From assembly GCF_001425005.1 (NCBI RefSeq), contig NZ_LMDB01000038.1, positions 200,978 to 264,977 on the forward strand: a stretch of 64,000 bases of DNA, read 5' to 3'. This DNA comes from Duganella sp. Root336D2 (GTDB lineage Bacteria > Pseudomonadota > Gammaproteobacteria > Burkholderiales > Burkholderiaceae_D). Shown here one piece after another: positions 51,722 through 60,226 of this stretch (positions within the stretch are counted from its first letter, which is position 1; every line of letters starts with the position of its first letter). A model generated the notes under the pieces. That model had not been told where the DNA came from. It was given only the letters and a program-made list of their open reading frames with translations, and made no database searches. The position numbers and the translations under genes were made by a program.

Positions 51722-52594
51722 ATGAATAAAATTAGGAAAGCCGTGTTTCCAATTGCGGGTCTTGGAACCCGCTTCTTGCCCGTGACCAAGGCATCTGCAA
51801 AAGAAATGTTGCCGATCGTCGATAAACCGCTGATTCAATATGCGGTTGAGGAGGCATATGCTGCCGGTATTCGCCATATGATTTTCGTGACTGGCCGTAC
51901 GAAACGCAGTGTGGAGGATCATTTTGACACTGCCTACGAACTCGAGAATGAACTGGAGCTGGCAGGAAAGACGGCTTTGCTGGCAACAGCTCGCAGCATC
52001 GCTCCGGAAGACATGGTCTGCACATATGTACGCCAGCCACGCGCTTTAGGGCTTGGCCACGCAGTTCTATGCGCCCAAGAACTGGTCGGCAATGAGCCTT
52101 TTGCGGTGCTGCTTGCTGATGACCTGATGATTGGCAGTCCACCAGTTATGCGGCAGATGGTTGAACAATTTTCCGAATGGCGTGCAAGCATCTTGGCTGT
52201 GCAGGATGTGCCGCGCGAAGATACGAAACGTTACGGGATCGTTAGTGCCGAAAGTGTCAACCAGGACCTCGTAAATGTGATTGAAATTGTAGAAAAACCG
52301 ACGCCGGAAGCAGCACCAAGTACACTTGCGGTTGCCGGACGCTATATCCTGACGCCAGGCATTTTCAAGGAGTTGGAGAATTTACCTCGCGGCGTGGGCG
52401 GTGAGATCCAGCTTACGGACGGCATTGCCAACCTTTTACGTCGCGAAAAGGTGTTTGCCTATCGCTACAAGGGCGCGCGTTATGACTGTGGTAGCAAGCT
52501 CGGTTTTTTGCAAGCCACGGTCGATTTGGGAGTGCTCCATGATGAAGTCGGAAGTGAATTTTCTGCGTGGCTGGAGCGGCGCCACCCAAACTAG
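51722..52594 (+). CDS. galU: UTP-glucose-1-phosphate uridylyltransferase
   Basis: A 290-residue nucleotidyltransferase that makes UDP-glucose for cell-surface polysaccharide and for GalE. It begins IRKAVFPIAGLGTRFLPVTK, the nucleotide-binding signature, and has KEMLPIVDKPLIQYAVEEA, FVTGRTKRSVEDHFD, VRQPRALGLGHAVLCAQ and GGEIQLTDGI, all typical GalU features. It starts the polysaccharide locus, 45 bases after a candidate extended -10 block, and is followed by a strong terminator-like hairpin, so it is probably its own transcript. DNA here is visibly less GC-rich than upstream. Confidence 0.95.
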   Translation: MNKIRKAVFPIAGLGTRFLPVTKASAKEMLPIVDKPLIQYAVEEAYAAGIRHMIFVTGRTKRSVEDHFDTAYELENELELAGKTALLATARSIAPEDMVCTYVRQPRALGLGHAVLCAQELVGNEPFAVLLADDLMIGSPPVMRQMVEQFSEWRASILAVQDVPREDTKRYGIVSAESVNQDLVNVIEIVEKPTPEAAPSTLAVAGRYILTPGIFKELENLPRGVGGEIQLTDGIANLLRREKVFAYRYKGARYDCGSKLGFLQATVDLGVLHDEVGSEFSAWLERRHPN

Positions 52595-52693
52595 GAAATT
52601 GATGGTTGCATGTGGCTGCCTCCACTGCACCGTTTTGGACCAAGCTCGTGTCCAACCAGCGAGCTTTAACAGGCAACCGAGACCTTGACCACC

Positions 52694-52734
52694 AAGACCC
52701 AGCAAATGACTAATCATCTTTGCTGCTGGGTCTT
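52694..52734 (+). terminator. Terminator-like hairpin after galU
   Basis: An 11-bp perfect stem (AAGACCCAGCA at 52694, TGCTGGGTCTT at 52724) with a 19-base loop that itself contains GCAAA and TTTGC. A short T-rich stretch follows (TTAGCATTT). Confidence 0.6.
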
Positions 52735-52850
52735 AGCATTTCACCACCAAAAAGCACTCGCATTTCAAGGCTGCACTGAGACCCTGCTTCGCCGGGTTAT
52801 CATGGCGCGACTATTCGGTATCAAAATAATTCATTGTTCAAGGAGGGTTG

Positions 52851-53804
52851 GTGAACCAACTTCGTATGACAAACGTTGGGGCGCCGGCCAAAGTGGCAAT
52901 CCTTCTATGTACTTACAATGGCCAGCAATATTTGGCGGAGCAGCTCGATTCGTTTGCGGCGCAGACCCATGCCAACTGGGAAGCATGGGCATCGGATGAT
53001 GGCTCCAGGGATGGTACGCGCGACATTCTGGAAGGGTACGTTCAAATGTGGCCGGCAGGCCGCCTGAGGGTCCTGCAGGGGCCGGCAAAAGGGCTGGTTG
53101 CCAATTTTTTGTCGTTGACCTGCAACGAGGCCATCCAGGCGGATTATTACGCCTACTCCGACCAGGACGATGTTTGGGATGCTAACAAGCTGGAATGCGC
53201 CCTTCAGTGGCTGAACAGTATTTCACCTGCAACGCCGGCGTTGTATTGCGCAAGGACCCGGCTGGTCGATAACGACGGCCGGGAAATTGGCTTGTCGCCG
53301 TTGTTCGGCAAGCCGCCTGGTTTTGCCAATGCGCTGGTCCAGAGCATTGCTGGCGGCAATACCATGGTTTTCAATAACGCGGCCCGCGCACTCTTGAAGG
53401 AAGCGGGAGCGCAACTGCCGATCGTGGTACATGACTGGTGGGCGTATATGGTGGTGGCGGGTTGCGGCGGCAAGGTCCATTACGACAGCTTGCCGACGCT
53501 GCGCTATCGCCAGCACGGTGCTAACGTGATCGGCATGAACGATGGCTGGCTGGCGCGCTTCAGGCGGCTGGGAAAGCAATGGCAAGGGCAGTTCAGGAAA
53601 TGGAATGGAATCCATATTGAGGCGCTGCGCAAACTCGATCATCGGCTGACACCGGAAAGTCGCGAAATACTAAACAGTTTCGCCAGCGCCCGCGAAATGA
53701 GTTTGATTCGACGCTTGCTTAACTTTAACCGCAGCGGAGTTTATCGCCAGACCTTGGCTGGGAATATAAGCCTGATTTTGGCAGCAGTTTTCAAAAAAAT
53801 ATAA
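52851..53804 (+). CDS. GT2 family glycosyltransferase, rhamnosyltransferase-like
   Basis: A 317-residue family 2 glycosyltransferase. The N-terminal nucleotide-binding part is KVAILLCTYNGQQYLAEQLD with ASDDGSRDGTRDIL, then the metal-binding YSDQDDVWDANKLE. The acceptor region has VHDWWAYMVVAGCGGKVHYD. These resemble rhamnosyltransferases of O-antigen clusters, which fits dTDP-rhamnose genes downstream. GTG 52851 follows AGGAGG directly; the ATG at 52866 is too far from it. The protein at 54083 is a close paralogue. No membrane segment; acts at the inner face of the inner membrane. Confidence 0.87.
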   Translation: MNQLRMTNVGAPAKVAILLCTYNGQQYLAEQLDSFAAQTHANWEAWASDDGSRDGTRDILEGYVQMWPAGRLRVLQGPAKGLVANFLSLTCNEAIQADYYAYSDQDDVWDANKLECALQWLNSISPATPALYCARTRLVDNDGREIGLSPLFGKPPGFANALVQSIAGGNTMVFNNAARALLKEAGAQLPIVVHDWWAYMVVAGCGGKVHYDSLPTLRYRQHGANVIGMNDGWLARFRRLGKQWQGQFRKWNGIHIEALRKLDHRLTPESREILNSFASAREMSLIRRLLNFNRSGVYRQTLAGNISLILAAVFKKI

Positions 53805-53875
53805 GCGCGATCCGTACCGCCAATGTGGAGACGGGTCAACGCCTACGGCGCTGTAAGTGGCGGTAGATGTGTCAG

Positions 53876-53894
53876 GATGTTAGAATGTTGGCCA
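53876..53894 (+). promoter_or_regulatory. Extended -10 type block, second copy
   Basis: GATGTTAGAATGTTGGCCA differs from the block before galU (51658-51676) at one position. It again carries TGTTAGAAT. It lies in the gap between the two glycosyltransferase paralogues, 189 bases before the second start. Confidence 0.45.
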
Positions 53895-53961
53895 ATTTTC
53901 GGGCGCAAGGGCAAAATGCTTGTGCCGGTTTATTTACATGGGGCCCGTGAGGGCCGTTCTG

Positions 53962-54044
53962 CGTTAACCAAAGCTAATTGTGTGGCAGGTGCAATATGTT
54001 TGGTCGTTAACCAAGCTAATTGTGTGGTAAATGTAATATGTTTG
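53962..54044. repeat. Tandem imperfect 43-bp direct repeat
   Basis: Two copies starting at 53962 and 54005 share CGTTAACCA, AGCTAATTGTGTGG and ATATGTTTG, with a few substitutions and one base of length difference. They are AT-rich relative to the flanking genes and fill the gap before the second glycosyltransferase. A small ORF here that reads through the repeat is not believed. Confidence 0.7.
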
Positions 54045-54082
54045 CTGGCTAAAAAGCCTTCAGGCAAAGAGGCGTATTAATT

Positions 54083-55021
54083 ATGCAAGATGACGATACC
54101 CTGCCAAAGGTAGCGATTCTGCTTTGTACATATCACGGCCAGCATTTTCTGGCCGATCAACTGGACTCGATTGAGCGGCAAACGCACCCGAATTGGGAGG
54201 TGTGGGCGTCGGACGACGGTTCGGAAGACGATACCCATGCGATTCTGGAGCGCTACCAGGGGAAGTGGGGCGCCCAACGTATTTCCATCCACAATGGCCC
54301 GGCGGAAGGTTTTGTTTCCAACTTCCTGTCGCTGACGTGCAAGGCCGACATCGAGGCCGATTACTATGCATTCTCGGACCAGGACGATATCTGGGAAGCG
54401 GATAAGTTGCAGCGCGGATTGGAATGGTTGCGCAATGTTTCCAAGGATGTGCCGGCGCTGTATTGCTCACGCACCCGGCTGGTGGATGCCGAGAACCGCG
54501 AGCTGGGCCTGTCGCCGCTGTTTGCCAAGCCGCCAAGCTTTGCCAACGCCCTGATCCAGAACATTGGCGGCGCCAACACGATGATTTTTAACGATGCCGC
54601 GCGCCGCCTGTTGCGCGAAGCCGGTGAGAATATCGAAGTAGTCTCGCACGACAGCTGGGCGTATATGGTGGTCACGGGATGCGGCGGCAAGGTCAAGTAC
54701 GATGCCTATCCGACACTGCGTTATCGCCAGCACGACAACAATGTGGTTGGCATGAATACCACCTGGGCTGCGCGCCGCACGCGTATCCGCATGCTGTGGC
54801 AAGGCCATCTGAGCACCTGGAATGAGCGCCATTTGATAGCATTGCAGCGCCTGCAACCCCGCCTCACGCCCGAGAGCCGCCATACGCTCGAACTGCTGGC
54901 CCGGGCCCGCAAACGCTCTCTGGTACCGCGCTTGATCGATTTGAAGAAATCCGGCATTCACCGCCAAACCTTGCTGGGCAATCTTGGCCTGCTCGCTGCG
55001 GCAATTTTTAAGAAAATTTAA
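54083..55021 (+). CDS. GT2 family glycosyltransferase, paralogue of its upstream neighbour
   Basis: A 312-residue family 2 glycosyltransferase that aligns end to end with the protein at 52851, well over half of positions being identical by eye. Shared motifs are KVAILLCTYHGQHFLADQLD, ASDDGSEDDTHAIL, FSDQDDIWEADKLQ, and an acceptor region SHDSWAYMVVTGCGGKVKYD; both end in a basic FKKI. It probably adds another rhamnose or similar sugar in the same repeat unit. AGAGGCG upstream supports ATG 54083. The rmlB gene begins four bases after its stop, so it is co-transcribed with the dTDP-rhamnose genes. Confidence 0.87.
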   Translation: MQDDDTLPKVAILLCTYHGQHFLADQLDSIERQTHPNWEVWASDDGSEDDTHAILERYQGKWGAQRISIHNGPAEGFVSNFLSLTCKADIEADYYAFSDQDDIWEADKLQRGLEWLRNVSKDVPALYCSRTRLVDAENRELGLSPLFAKPPSFANALIQNIGGANTMIFNDAARRLLREAGENIEVVSHDSWAYMVVTGCGGKVKYDAYPTLRYRQHDNNVVGMNTTWAARRTRIRMLWQGHLSTWNERHLIALQRLQPRLTPESRHTLELLARARKRSLVPRLIDLKKSGIHRQTLLGNLGLLAAAIFKKI

Positions 55022-55025
55022 TACA

Positions 55026-56084
55026 ATGACAATTTTAGTTACCGGCGGCGCCGGCTTCATCGGCGGCAATTTTGTCCTGGACTGGCTGGCGCAATCCGAC
55101 GAGAAAGTCATCAATCTCGACAAGCTGACCTACGCGGGCAACCTGGACAGCCTGCGCAGCCTTGATGGCGACGCGCGCCATGTGTTCGTGCATGCCGATA
55201 TCGGCGACCGTGAAAAAGTCGAGGCCTTGCTGGCCGAGCACCAGCCGCGCGCGATCCTGAACTTTGCCGCAGAGAGCCATGTCGACCGTTCGATCCATGG
55301 TCCTGGCGAGTTCATCCAGACCAATATCGTCGGCACCTTCAACCTGCTGGAAGCGACGCGCGCCTACTGGGGCGGGCTGGAAGGCGAAGCCAAGGCGGCA
55401 TTCCGCTTCCTGCACGTATCGACCGATGAAGTCTACGGTTCGCTGGAGCCGCAGGCGCCGGCCTTTACCGAGCAGCACCGCTATGAGCCGAACAGCCCGT
55501 ATTCGGCCAGTAAGGCCGCCAGCGACCACCTGGTACGCGCATACCACCATACCTATGGCTTGCCGGTGCTGACCACCAACTGCTCGAACAATTACGGTCC
55601 TTACCATTTCCCGGAAAAACTGATCCCGCTGGTAATCCACAACGCTTTGGCAGGCAAGCCGCTGCCGATTTATGGCGATGGCCAGCAGATCCGAGACTGG
55701 CTGTACGTGAAGGATCACTGCAGCGCCATCCGCCGCGTGCTGGAGTCCGGCACGCTGGGCGAAACCTACAACGTCGGCGGCTGGAACGAAAAGGCCAATC
55801 TCGACGTGGTGCATACCCTGTGCGCCATCCTGGACGAGCTGCAGCCGCGCAGCGATGCGCAGTCGTACAAGACCCAGATCACCTTCGTCAAGGACCGTCC
55901 AGGCCACGACAAGCGTTATGCGATCGATGCCAGCAAGCTGGAGCGTGAGCTGGGCTGGAAGCCTGCCGAAACTTTCGAAACCGGCATCCGCAAGACGGTG
56001 CAGTGGTACTTGGCCAACCAAGACTGGGTACAGAACGTCACCAGCGGCAATTACCGTAACTGGGTAGAGAAGCAATACGCATGA
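55026..56084 (+). CDS. rmlB: dTDP-glucose 4,6-dehydratase
   Basis: A 352-residue SDR-type dehydratase converting dTDP-glucose to dTDP-4-keto-6-deoxyglucose, second step of dTDP-L-rhamnose synthesis. The NAD loop is TGGAGFIGGNFV, with NFAAESHVDRSI. The catalytic residues are in STDEVYGS and PYSASKAASDHL, and NNYGPYHFPEKLIP and RPGHDKRYAID are diagnostic. ATG 55026 lies four bases after the glycosyltransferase stop. It overlaps rmlD by four bases (ATGA). Confidence 0.97.
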   Translation: MTILVTGGAGFIGGNFVLDWLAQSDEKVINLDKLTYAGNLDSLRSLDGDARHVFVHADIGDREKVEALLAEHQPRAILNFAAESHVDRSIHGPGEFIQTNIVGTFNLLEATRAYWGGLEGEAKAAFRFLHVSTDEVYGSLEPQAPAFTEQHRYEPNSPYSASKAASDHLVRAYHHTYGLPVLTTNCSNNYGPYHFPEKLIPLVIHNALAGKPLPIYGDGQQIRDWLYVKDHCSAIRRVLESGTLGETYNVGGWNEKANLDVVHTLCAILDELQPRSDAQSYKTQITFVKDRPGHDKRYAIDASKLERELGWKPAETFETGIRKTVQWYLANQDWVQNVTSGNYRNWVEKQYA

Positions 56085-56959
56085 AGATCCTGCTGATCGG
56101 CAAGAATGGCCAGGTTGGGCACGAGTTGCAGCGTACCCTGCTGCCACTGGGCGAGCTGGTCGCGCTCGGCCGCGACGGGCTTGATCTGGGCGACCTGGCG
56201 GCCGTCAAGCATGTGCTGGAAAGCCAAACTGCGGACGTCATCGTCAACGCTTCCGCCTACACCGCGGTCGATCGTGCCGAAGCCGATGAAGCGGGCGCAA
56301 TGGCCGTCAACGCGGCTGCGGTGGGCGCGATGGCCGACTACGCCCGCGCCCATGGCGCCTTGCTGGTGCACTATTCGACCGACTACGTGTTCGATGGCGA
56401 GAAGCAGTCGCCCTATGTCGAAGACGACGCCACTGCGCCGCAAAGCGCCTACGGCCGCAGCAAGCGCGCCGGCGAAGAAGCGATTCTCGCCAGCGGTTGC
56501 AACGCCTTGGTCTTCCGCACCAGCTGGGTGTTCTCTGCTCACGGCGGCAATTTCATCAAGACCATGCTGCGCCTGGCCGGTGAGCGTGACAGCCTGAATG
56601 TAGTCGCCGACCAGTTTGGTGCACCAACATCGGCCGAGCTGATCGCCGATGTTACTGCGCTGGCGGTGGCGGCCTTCCGCCGCGGCGCGCTGGCTGGCGG
56701 CATCTATCACCTGACGGCATCCGGCGCCACCAGCTGGCATGGACTGGCCAGCTACGCCATTGAGTGCGCCAAGGCACGCGGCGCGGCGCTCAAAGTCGAC
56801 CCGGCGCAGATCAAGCCGATCCCGACCGAAGCATACCCGGTACCGGCCAAGCGCCCAAAGAATTCCCGGCTTGACACCAGCAAGCTCTCCGGTGCCCTCG
56901 ACCTGCAGCTTCCCGAGTGGAAGATCCACGTCGATCGCCTCATTGAACAACTTTCCTGA
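56081..56959 (+). CDS. rmlD: dTDP-4-dehydrorhamnose reductase
   Basis: A 292-residue SDR that reduces dTDP-4-keto-L-rhamnose to dTDP-L-rhamnose, the last step of the pathway. The NADPH loop is LLIGKNGQVGHELQ. The catalytic region shows STDYVFDGEKQSPY and YGRSKRAGEE, and the C-terminal part has RPKNSRLDTSKL, all typical. It overlaps rmlB by four bases and is 12 bases before rmlA. Confidence 0.96.
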   Translation: MKILLIGKNGQVGHELQRTLLPLGELVALGRDGLDLGDLAAVKHVLESQTADVIVNASAYTAVDRAEADEAGAMAVNAAAVGAMADYARAHGALLVHYSTDYVFDGEKQSPYVEDDATAPQSAYGRSKRAGEEAILASGCNALVFRTSWVFSAHGGNFIKTMLRLAGERDSLNVVADQFGAPTSAELIADVTALAVAAFRRGALAGGIYHLTASGATSWHGLASYAIECAKARGAALKVDPAQIKPIPTEAYPVPAKRPKNSRLDTSKLSGALDLQLPEWKIHVDRLIEQLS

Positions 56960-56971
56960 ACGGACATCCGC

Positions 56972-57853
56972 ATGAAACGCAAAGGCATTATTCTGGCCGG
57001 CGGCTCCGGCACCCGCCTCCATCCAGCCACCCTGGCGATCAGCAAGCAATTGCTGCCGGTGTTTGACAAGCCGATGATTTACTACCCGCTCAGCACCCTG
57101 ATGCTGGCGGGCATCCGCGATATCCTGATCATCTCGACTCCGCAAGACACGCCGCGCTTCCAGCAACTGCTGGGCAACGGCGAGCGTTGGGGCCTGAACC
57201 TGGAATATGCGGTGCAAGAGTCGCCGGACGGCCTCGCGCAAGCATTTATCATCGGCGAGAAATTCATTGGCGGCGACCAGTCGGCACTGGTGCTGGGCGA
57301 TAACATCTTCTACGGCCACGAGTTCCAGGACCTGCTGGGCAACGCCATGGCGCGCACCGAAGGTGCCAGCGTGTTCGCCTACCACGTGCACGACCCGGAA
57401 CGCTATGGCGTGGCCGAGTTTGATGGGCAGCGCCGCGTACTGTCGCTGGAAGAAAAGCCGGCCAAACCGAAGTCGAACTACGCCGTAACTGGCCTGTACT
57501 TCTACGACAACCAGGTGGCGGAACTGGCGAAGAGCCTGAAGCCTTCGCCGCGTGGCGAGCTGGAAATTACCGACCTGAACCGCCTGTACCTGGAGCAGGG
57601 CAAGCTTAATGTCGAAATCATGGGCCGCGGCTACGCCTGGCTTGACACCGGCACCCACGAGTCGCTGCTGGAAGCAGGCCAGTTCATCGCTACCCTGGAA
57701 AATCGCCAGGGCTTGAAAGTGGCTTGCCCGGAAGAGATCGCCTTCCGCCAGGAATGGATCGACGCTGCCAAGCTGGAATCGCTGGCCCGTCCGCTGGCCA
57801 AGAACGGCTATGGCCAGTACCTGCTGCGCATCCTGGAAGAAAAGGTGTACTGA
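56972..57853 (+). CDS. rmlA: Glucose-1-phosphate thymidylyltransferase
   Basis: A 293-residue nucleotidyltransferase making dTDP-glucose from dTTP and glucose-1-phosphate, first step of dTDP-rhamnose synthesis and normally feedback-inhibited by dTDP-rhamnose. It starts KGIILAGGSGTRLHPATLAI with KQLLPVFDKPMIYYPL, and has LVLGDNIFYGHEF, EEKPAKPKSNYAVTGLYFYD and GRGYAWLDTGTHESL. Typical length. Its TGA overlaps the rmlC ATG by one base. Confidence 0.97.
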   Translation: MKRKGIILAGGSGTRLHPATLAISKQLLPVFDKPMIYYPLSTLMLAGIRDILIISTPQDTPRFQQLLGNGERWGLNLEYAVQESPDGLAQAFIIGEKFIGGDQSALVLGDNIFYGHEFQDLLGNAMARTEGASVFAYHVHDPERYGVAEFDGQRRVLSLEEKPAKPKSNYAVTGLYFYDNQVAELAKSLKPSPRGELEITDLNRLYLEQGKLNVEIMGRGYAWLDTGTHESLLEAGQFIATLENRQGLKVACPEEIAFRQEWIDAAKLESLARPLAKNGYGQYLLRILEEKVY

Positions 57854-58398
57854 TGAACGTCACCCGCCTTGGGATCCCAGAGGTGCTGCTGATCGAACCG
57901 AAAGTATTCGGCGACGAGCGCGGTTTCTTCTACGAGAGCTTCAACCAGGCCCGCTTCGAAGAGGCCGTGGGGCGAAGCGTGCATTTCGTGCAGGACAACC
58001 ACTCGCGCTCCGTCAAGGGCGTGCTGCGCGGCCTGCATTACCAGATTCAGCAGTCGCAGGGAAAGCTGGTGCGTGTGTCGGCTGGCACGGTGTTCGACGT
58101 CGCCGTCGACCTGCGCAAGAGCTCGCCTACCTTCGGTCAATGGGTTGGCGAAATACTGAGCGCCGAGAACAAGCGCCAGTTGTGGATTCCTGAAGGTTTC
58201 GGCCATGGTTTCGTGGTGCTCAGCGACAGCGCCGAGTTCCTGTATAAAACAACCGACTACTACGCTCCGCAGTACGAGCGCAGCATCGCCTGGAACGACC
58301 CGGACCTAGCGATCGACTGGCACTTTGACGGCGCGCCGTCGCTGTCGGCCAAGGATGCGCAGGGTACGCCCCTTCGAAATGCCGAGGTGTTTGCATGA
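57853..58398 (+). CDS. rmlC: dTDP-4-dehydrorhamnose 3,5-epimerase
   Basis: A 181-residue cupin epimerase, third step of the dTDP-rhamnose pathway. The N-terminal part has PKVFGDERGFFYESF and the catalytic His is in VLRGLHYQ. The second half contains GTVFDVAVDLRKSSPTFGQW, WIPEGFGHGFVVLSD and TDYYAPQYERSIAWNDP, all diagnostic. The start is at 57853, in a TGATG junction with rmlA, and the stop overlaps galE. Confidence 0.97.
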   Translation: MNVTRLGIPEVLLIEPKVFGDERGFFYESFNQARFEEAVGRSVHFVQDNHSRSVKGVLRGLHYQIQQSQGKLVRVSAGTVFDVAVDLRKSSPTFGQWVGEILSAENKRQLWIPEGFGHGFVVLSDSAEFLYKTTDYYAPQYERSIAWNDPDLAIDWHFDGAPSLSAKDAQGTPLRNAEVFA

Positions 58399-59402
58399 GC
58401 ATCCTAGTCACCGGCGGTGCCGGCTACATCGGCTCGCATACCTGTGTCGAGTTGCTTCAGGCCGGCCACGAAGTTATCGTCTTCGACAACTTCTGCAATA
58501 GCCATCCGGAGTCGCTTAAGCGCGTCGAACAGATCACCGGCCACAAGCCGGTGCTGGTCGAAGGCGATATCCGCGACCAGCATGCGATCGAAGCTACCTT
58601 GCGCCAATACGGGTGCAAGGCCGTGATCCATTTCGCGGGCTTGAAGGCAGTTGGCGAATCGGTGGAACAGCCACTGAGCTACTACGACAATAATGTGATT
58701 GGTACCCATCGCCTGCTGGCGGCGATGCAGAACTGCGGCATCAACACGCTGGTTTTCAGTTCTTCGGCCACCGTCTATGGCGAACCGCAACGCCTGCCAC
58801 TCACCGAAGACCATCCGCTGTCGGCTACGAATCCTTATGGCCGAAGCAAGCTGATCATCGAAGACATGCTGCGCGACCTGTATCGCGCAAGCCCGGACTG
58901 GCGTATCGCTATCCTGCGCTACTTTAATCCTGTCGGCGCACATGCCAGCGGCCTGATCGGTGAAAACCCACTGGGTATCCCGAACAACCTAATGCCGTTC
59001 GTCGCGCAGGTTGCGGTGGGCCGTCGGGAATTCCTCAATGTTTGGGGCAACGATTACCCTACCGAAGACGGCACTGGCGTGCGCGACTACATCCACGTAG
59101 TAGACCTGGCGTTGGGCCATTTGAAGGCACTGGAGCGGCTCGACGCGGCTCAGTGCACTGAAGTTAATTTGGGAACTGGTAACGGCTACAGCGTGCTGGA
59201 CGTGGTAAAGGCGTTTGAAAGCGCCAGCGGGCAAGCCGTCCCCTACCGCGTATCCCCCCGCCGCCCAGGCGATGTCGCCGCCTGCTACGCAGACCCAGCC
59301 TTTGCCCAACGCCACCTGGGATGGCGCGCGGAACGTGACTTGGCCATGATGTGCCGGGATCACTGGAACTGGCAAAAACAAAACCCTCAGGGATACGTAT
59401 GA
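58395..59402 (+). CDS. galE: UDP-glucose 4-epimerase
   Basis: A 335-residue SDR epimerase interconverting UDP-glucose and UDP-galactose, so supplying galactose or related sugars to the polysaccharide. The NAD loop is VTGGAGYIGSHTCVEL. Diagnostic parts are FDNFCNSHPESL, VIHFAGLKAVGESV, SSSATVYG, the catalytic YGRSK and RYFNPVGAHASGLIGE. It overlaps rmlC by four bases and the ABC permease by four bases (ATGA). Placed between rmlC and wzm, it belongs to the same transcript. Confidence 0.95.
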   Translation: MSILVTGGAGYIGSHTCVELLQAGHEVIVFDNFCNSHPESLKRVEQITGHKPVLVEGDIRDQHAIEATLRQYGCKAVIHFAGLKAVGESVEQPLSYYDNNVIGTHRLLAAMQNCGINTLVFSSSATVYGEPQRLPLTEDHPLSATNPYGRSKLIIEDMLRDLYRASPDWRIAILRYFNPVGAHASGLIGENPLGIPNNLMPFVAQVAVGRREFLNVWGNDYPTEDGTGVRDYIHVVDLALGHLKALERLDAAQCTEVNLGTGNGYSVLDVVKAFESASGQAVPYRVSPRRPGDVAACYADPAFAQRHLGWRAERDLAMMCRDHWNWQKQNPQGYV

Positions 59403-60226
59403 ATCCGCATGCACCACAATCGACGCAGCCGCTGGCGCTGCTGGCGTCCTTATACAAAAACCGAAATCTCATCTTCGACCTGATCAAGCGTGAAGTGATT
59501 GGACGTTACAGAGGCTCAACAATGGGCCTACTCTGGTCTTTTTTTAATCCTGTTTTAATGTTGGCCGTGTACACCTTTATGTTCAGCGTGGTGTTTAAGG
59601 CTCGCTGGGTCGGTGGATCTGACTCCAAGGTTGAATTTGCCCTGATTATGTTCACAGGTCTTTTGATGTTTAATCTGTTTGGTGAGGTGGTCAACCGCTC
59701 GCCGAGCTTAATCCTGAATAATGCGAACTACGTTAAGAAAGTCATTTTTCCGTTGGAAGTTTTACCGGTAGTCGCACTCGGTTCAGCAGCATTCCATATG
59801 CTGATTAGCCTGTTAGTTTGGCTAATCTTTTTCCTGATCTTCTTTAGCGTCCCTAGCATCGCAGCTTTGCAAGTTTTCCTGATCTTTATTCCGTTGATGT
59901 TGTTAACGTTAGGAATTGCGTGGTTGCTGGCCTCATTGGGTGTTTACCTGAGAGACGTGGGCCAGATCATCAGCGTCATTACGATCGTATTGATGTACAT
60001 GTCTCCGGTGTTCTACCCGATTACGGCTATTCCGGAGGACTTGCGAGGACTCATGTTAATCAATCCGCTTACTTATATTGTAGAAGATACGCGCAATGTC
60101 ATGATCTGGGGCAAAAGCTTAGATTGGCTCCATTGGGGATATTGGACCGCCTTCTCTGCGGTGGTCGCATGGTTAGGTTTTGCGTGGTTCCAGAAAACAC
60201 GGAAGGGTTTTGCTGATGTCCTCTGA
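59399..60226 (+). CDS. wzm: Polysaccharide ABC exporter permease
   Basis: A 275-residue ABC-2-type permease with about six membrane helices, of the O-antigen/teichoic-acid exporter group. The amphipathic N-terminus has LIFDLIKREVIGRYRGSTMG, and TYIVEDTRNVMIWGK is near the end, both typical of Wzm/TagG. It exports undecaprenyl-linked polysaccharide to the periplasm together with Wzt. Codon use and base composition are distinctly AT-richer than in galE and rmlB. It overlaps galE by four bases and wzt by 11 bases. Confidence 0.92.
   Translation: MNPHAPQSTQPLALLASLYKNRNLIFDLIKREVIGRYRGSTMGLLWSFFNPVLMLAVYTFMFSVVFKARWVGGSDSKVEFALIMFTGLLMFNLFGEVVNRSPSLILNNANYVKKVIFPLEVLPVVALGSAAFHMLISLLVWLIFFLIFFSVPSIAALQVFLIFIPLMLLTLGIAWLLASLGVYLRDVGQIISVITIVLMYMSPVFYPITAIPEDLRGLMLINPLTYIVEDTRNVMIWGKSLDWLHWGYWTAFSAVVAWLGFAWFQKTRKGFADVL

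Noticed and set aside
53823..54080. 85-residue ORF between the two glycosyltransferases
   Set aside because: Its sequence is produced by the DNA direct repeat (repeated NCV...ICL), it overlaps the promoter-like block, and it lacks a ribosome-binding site.
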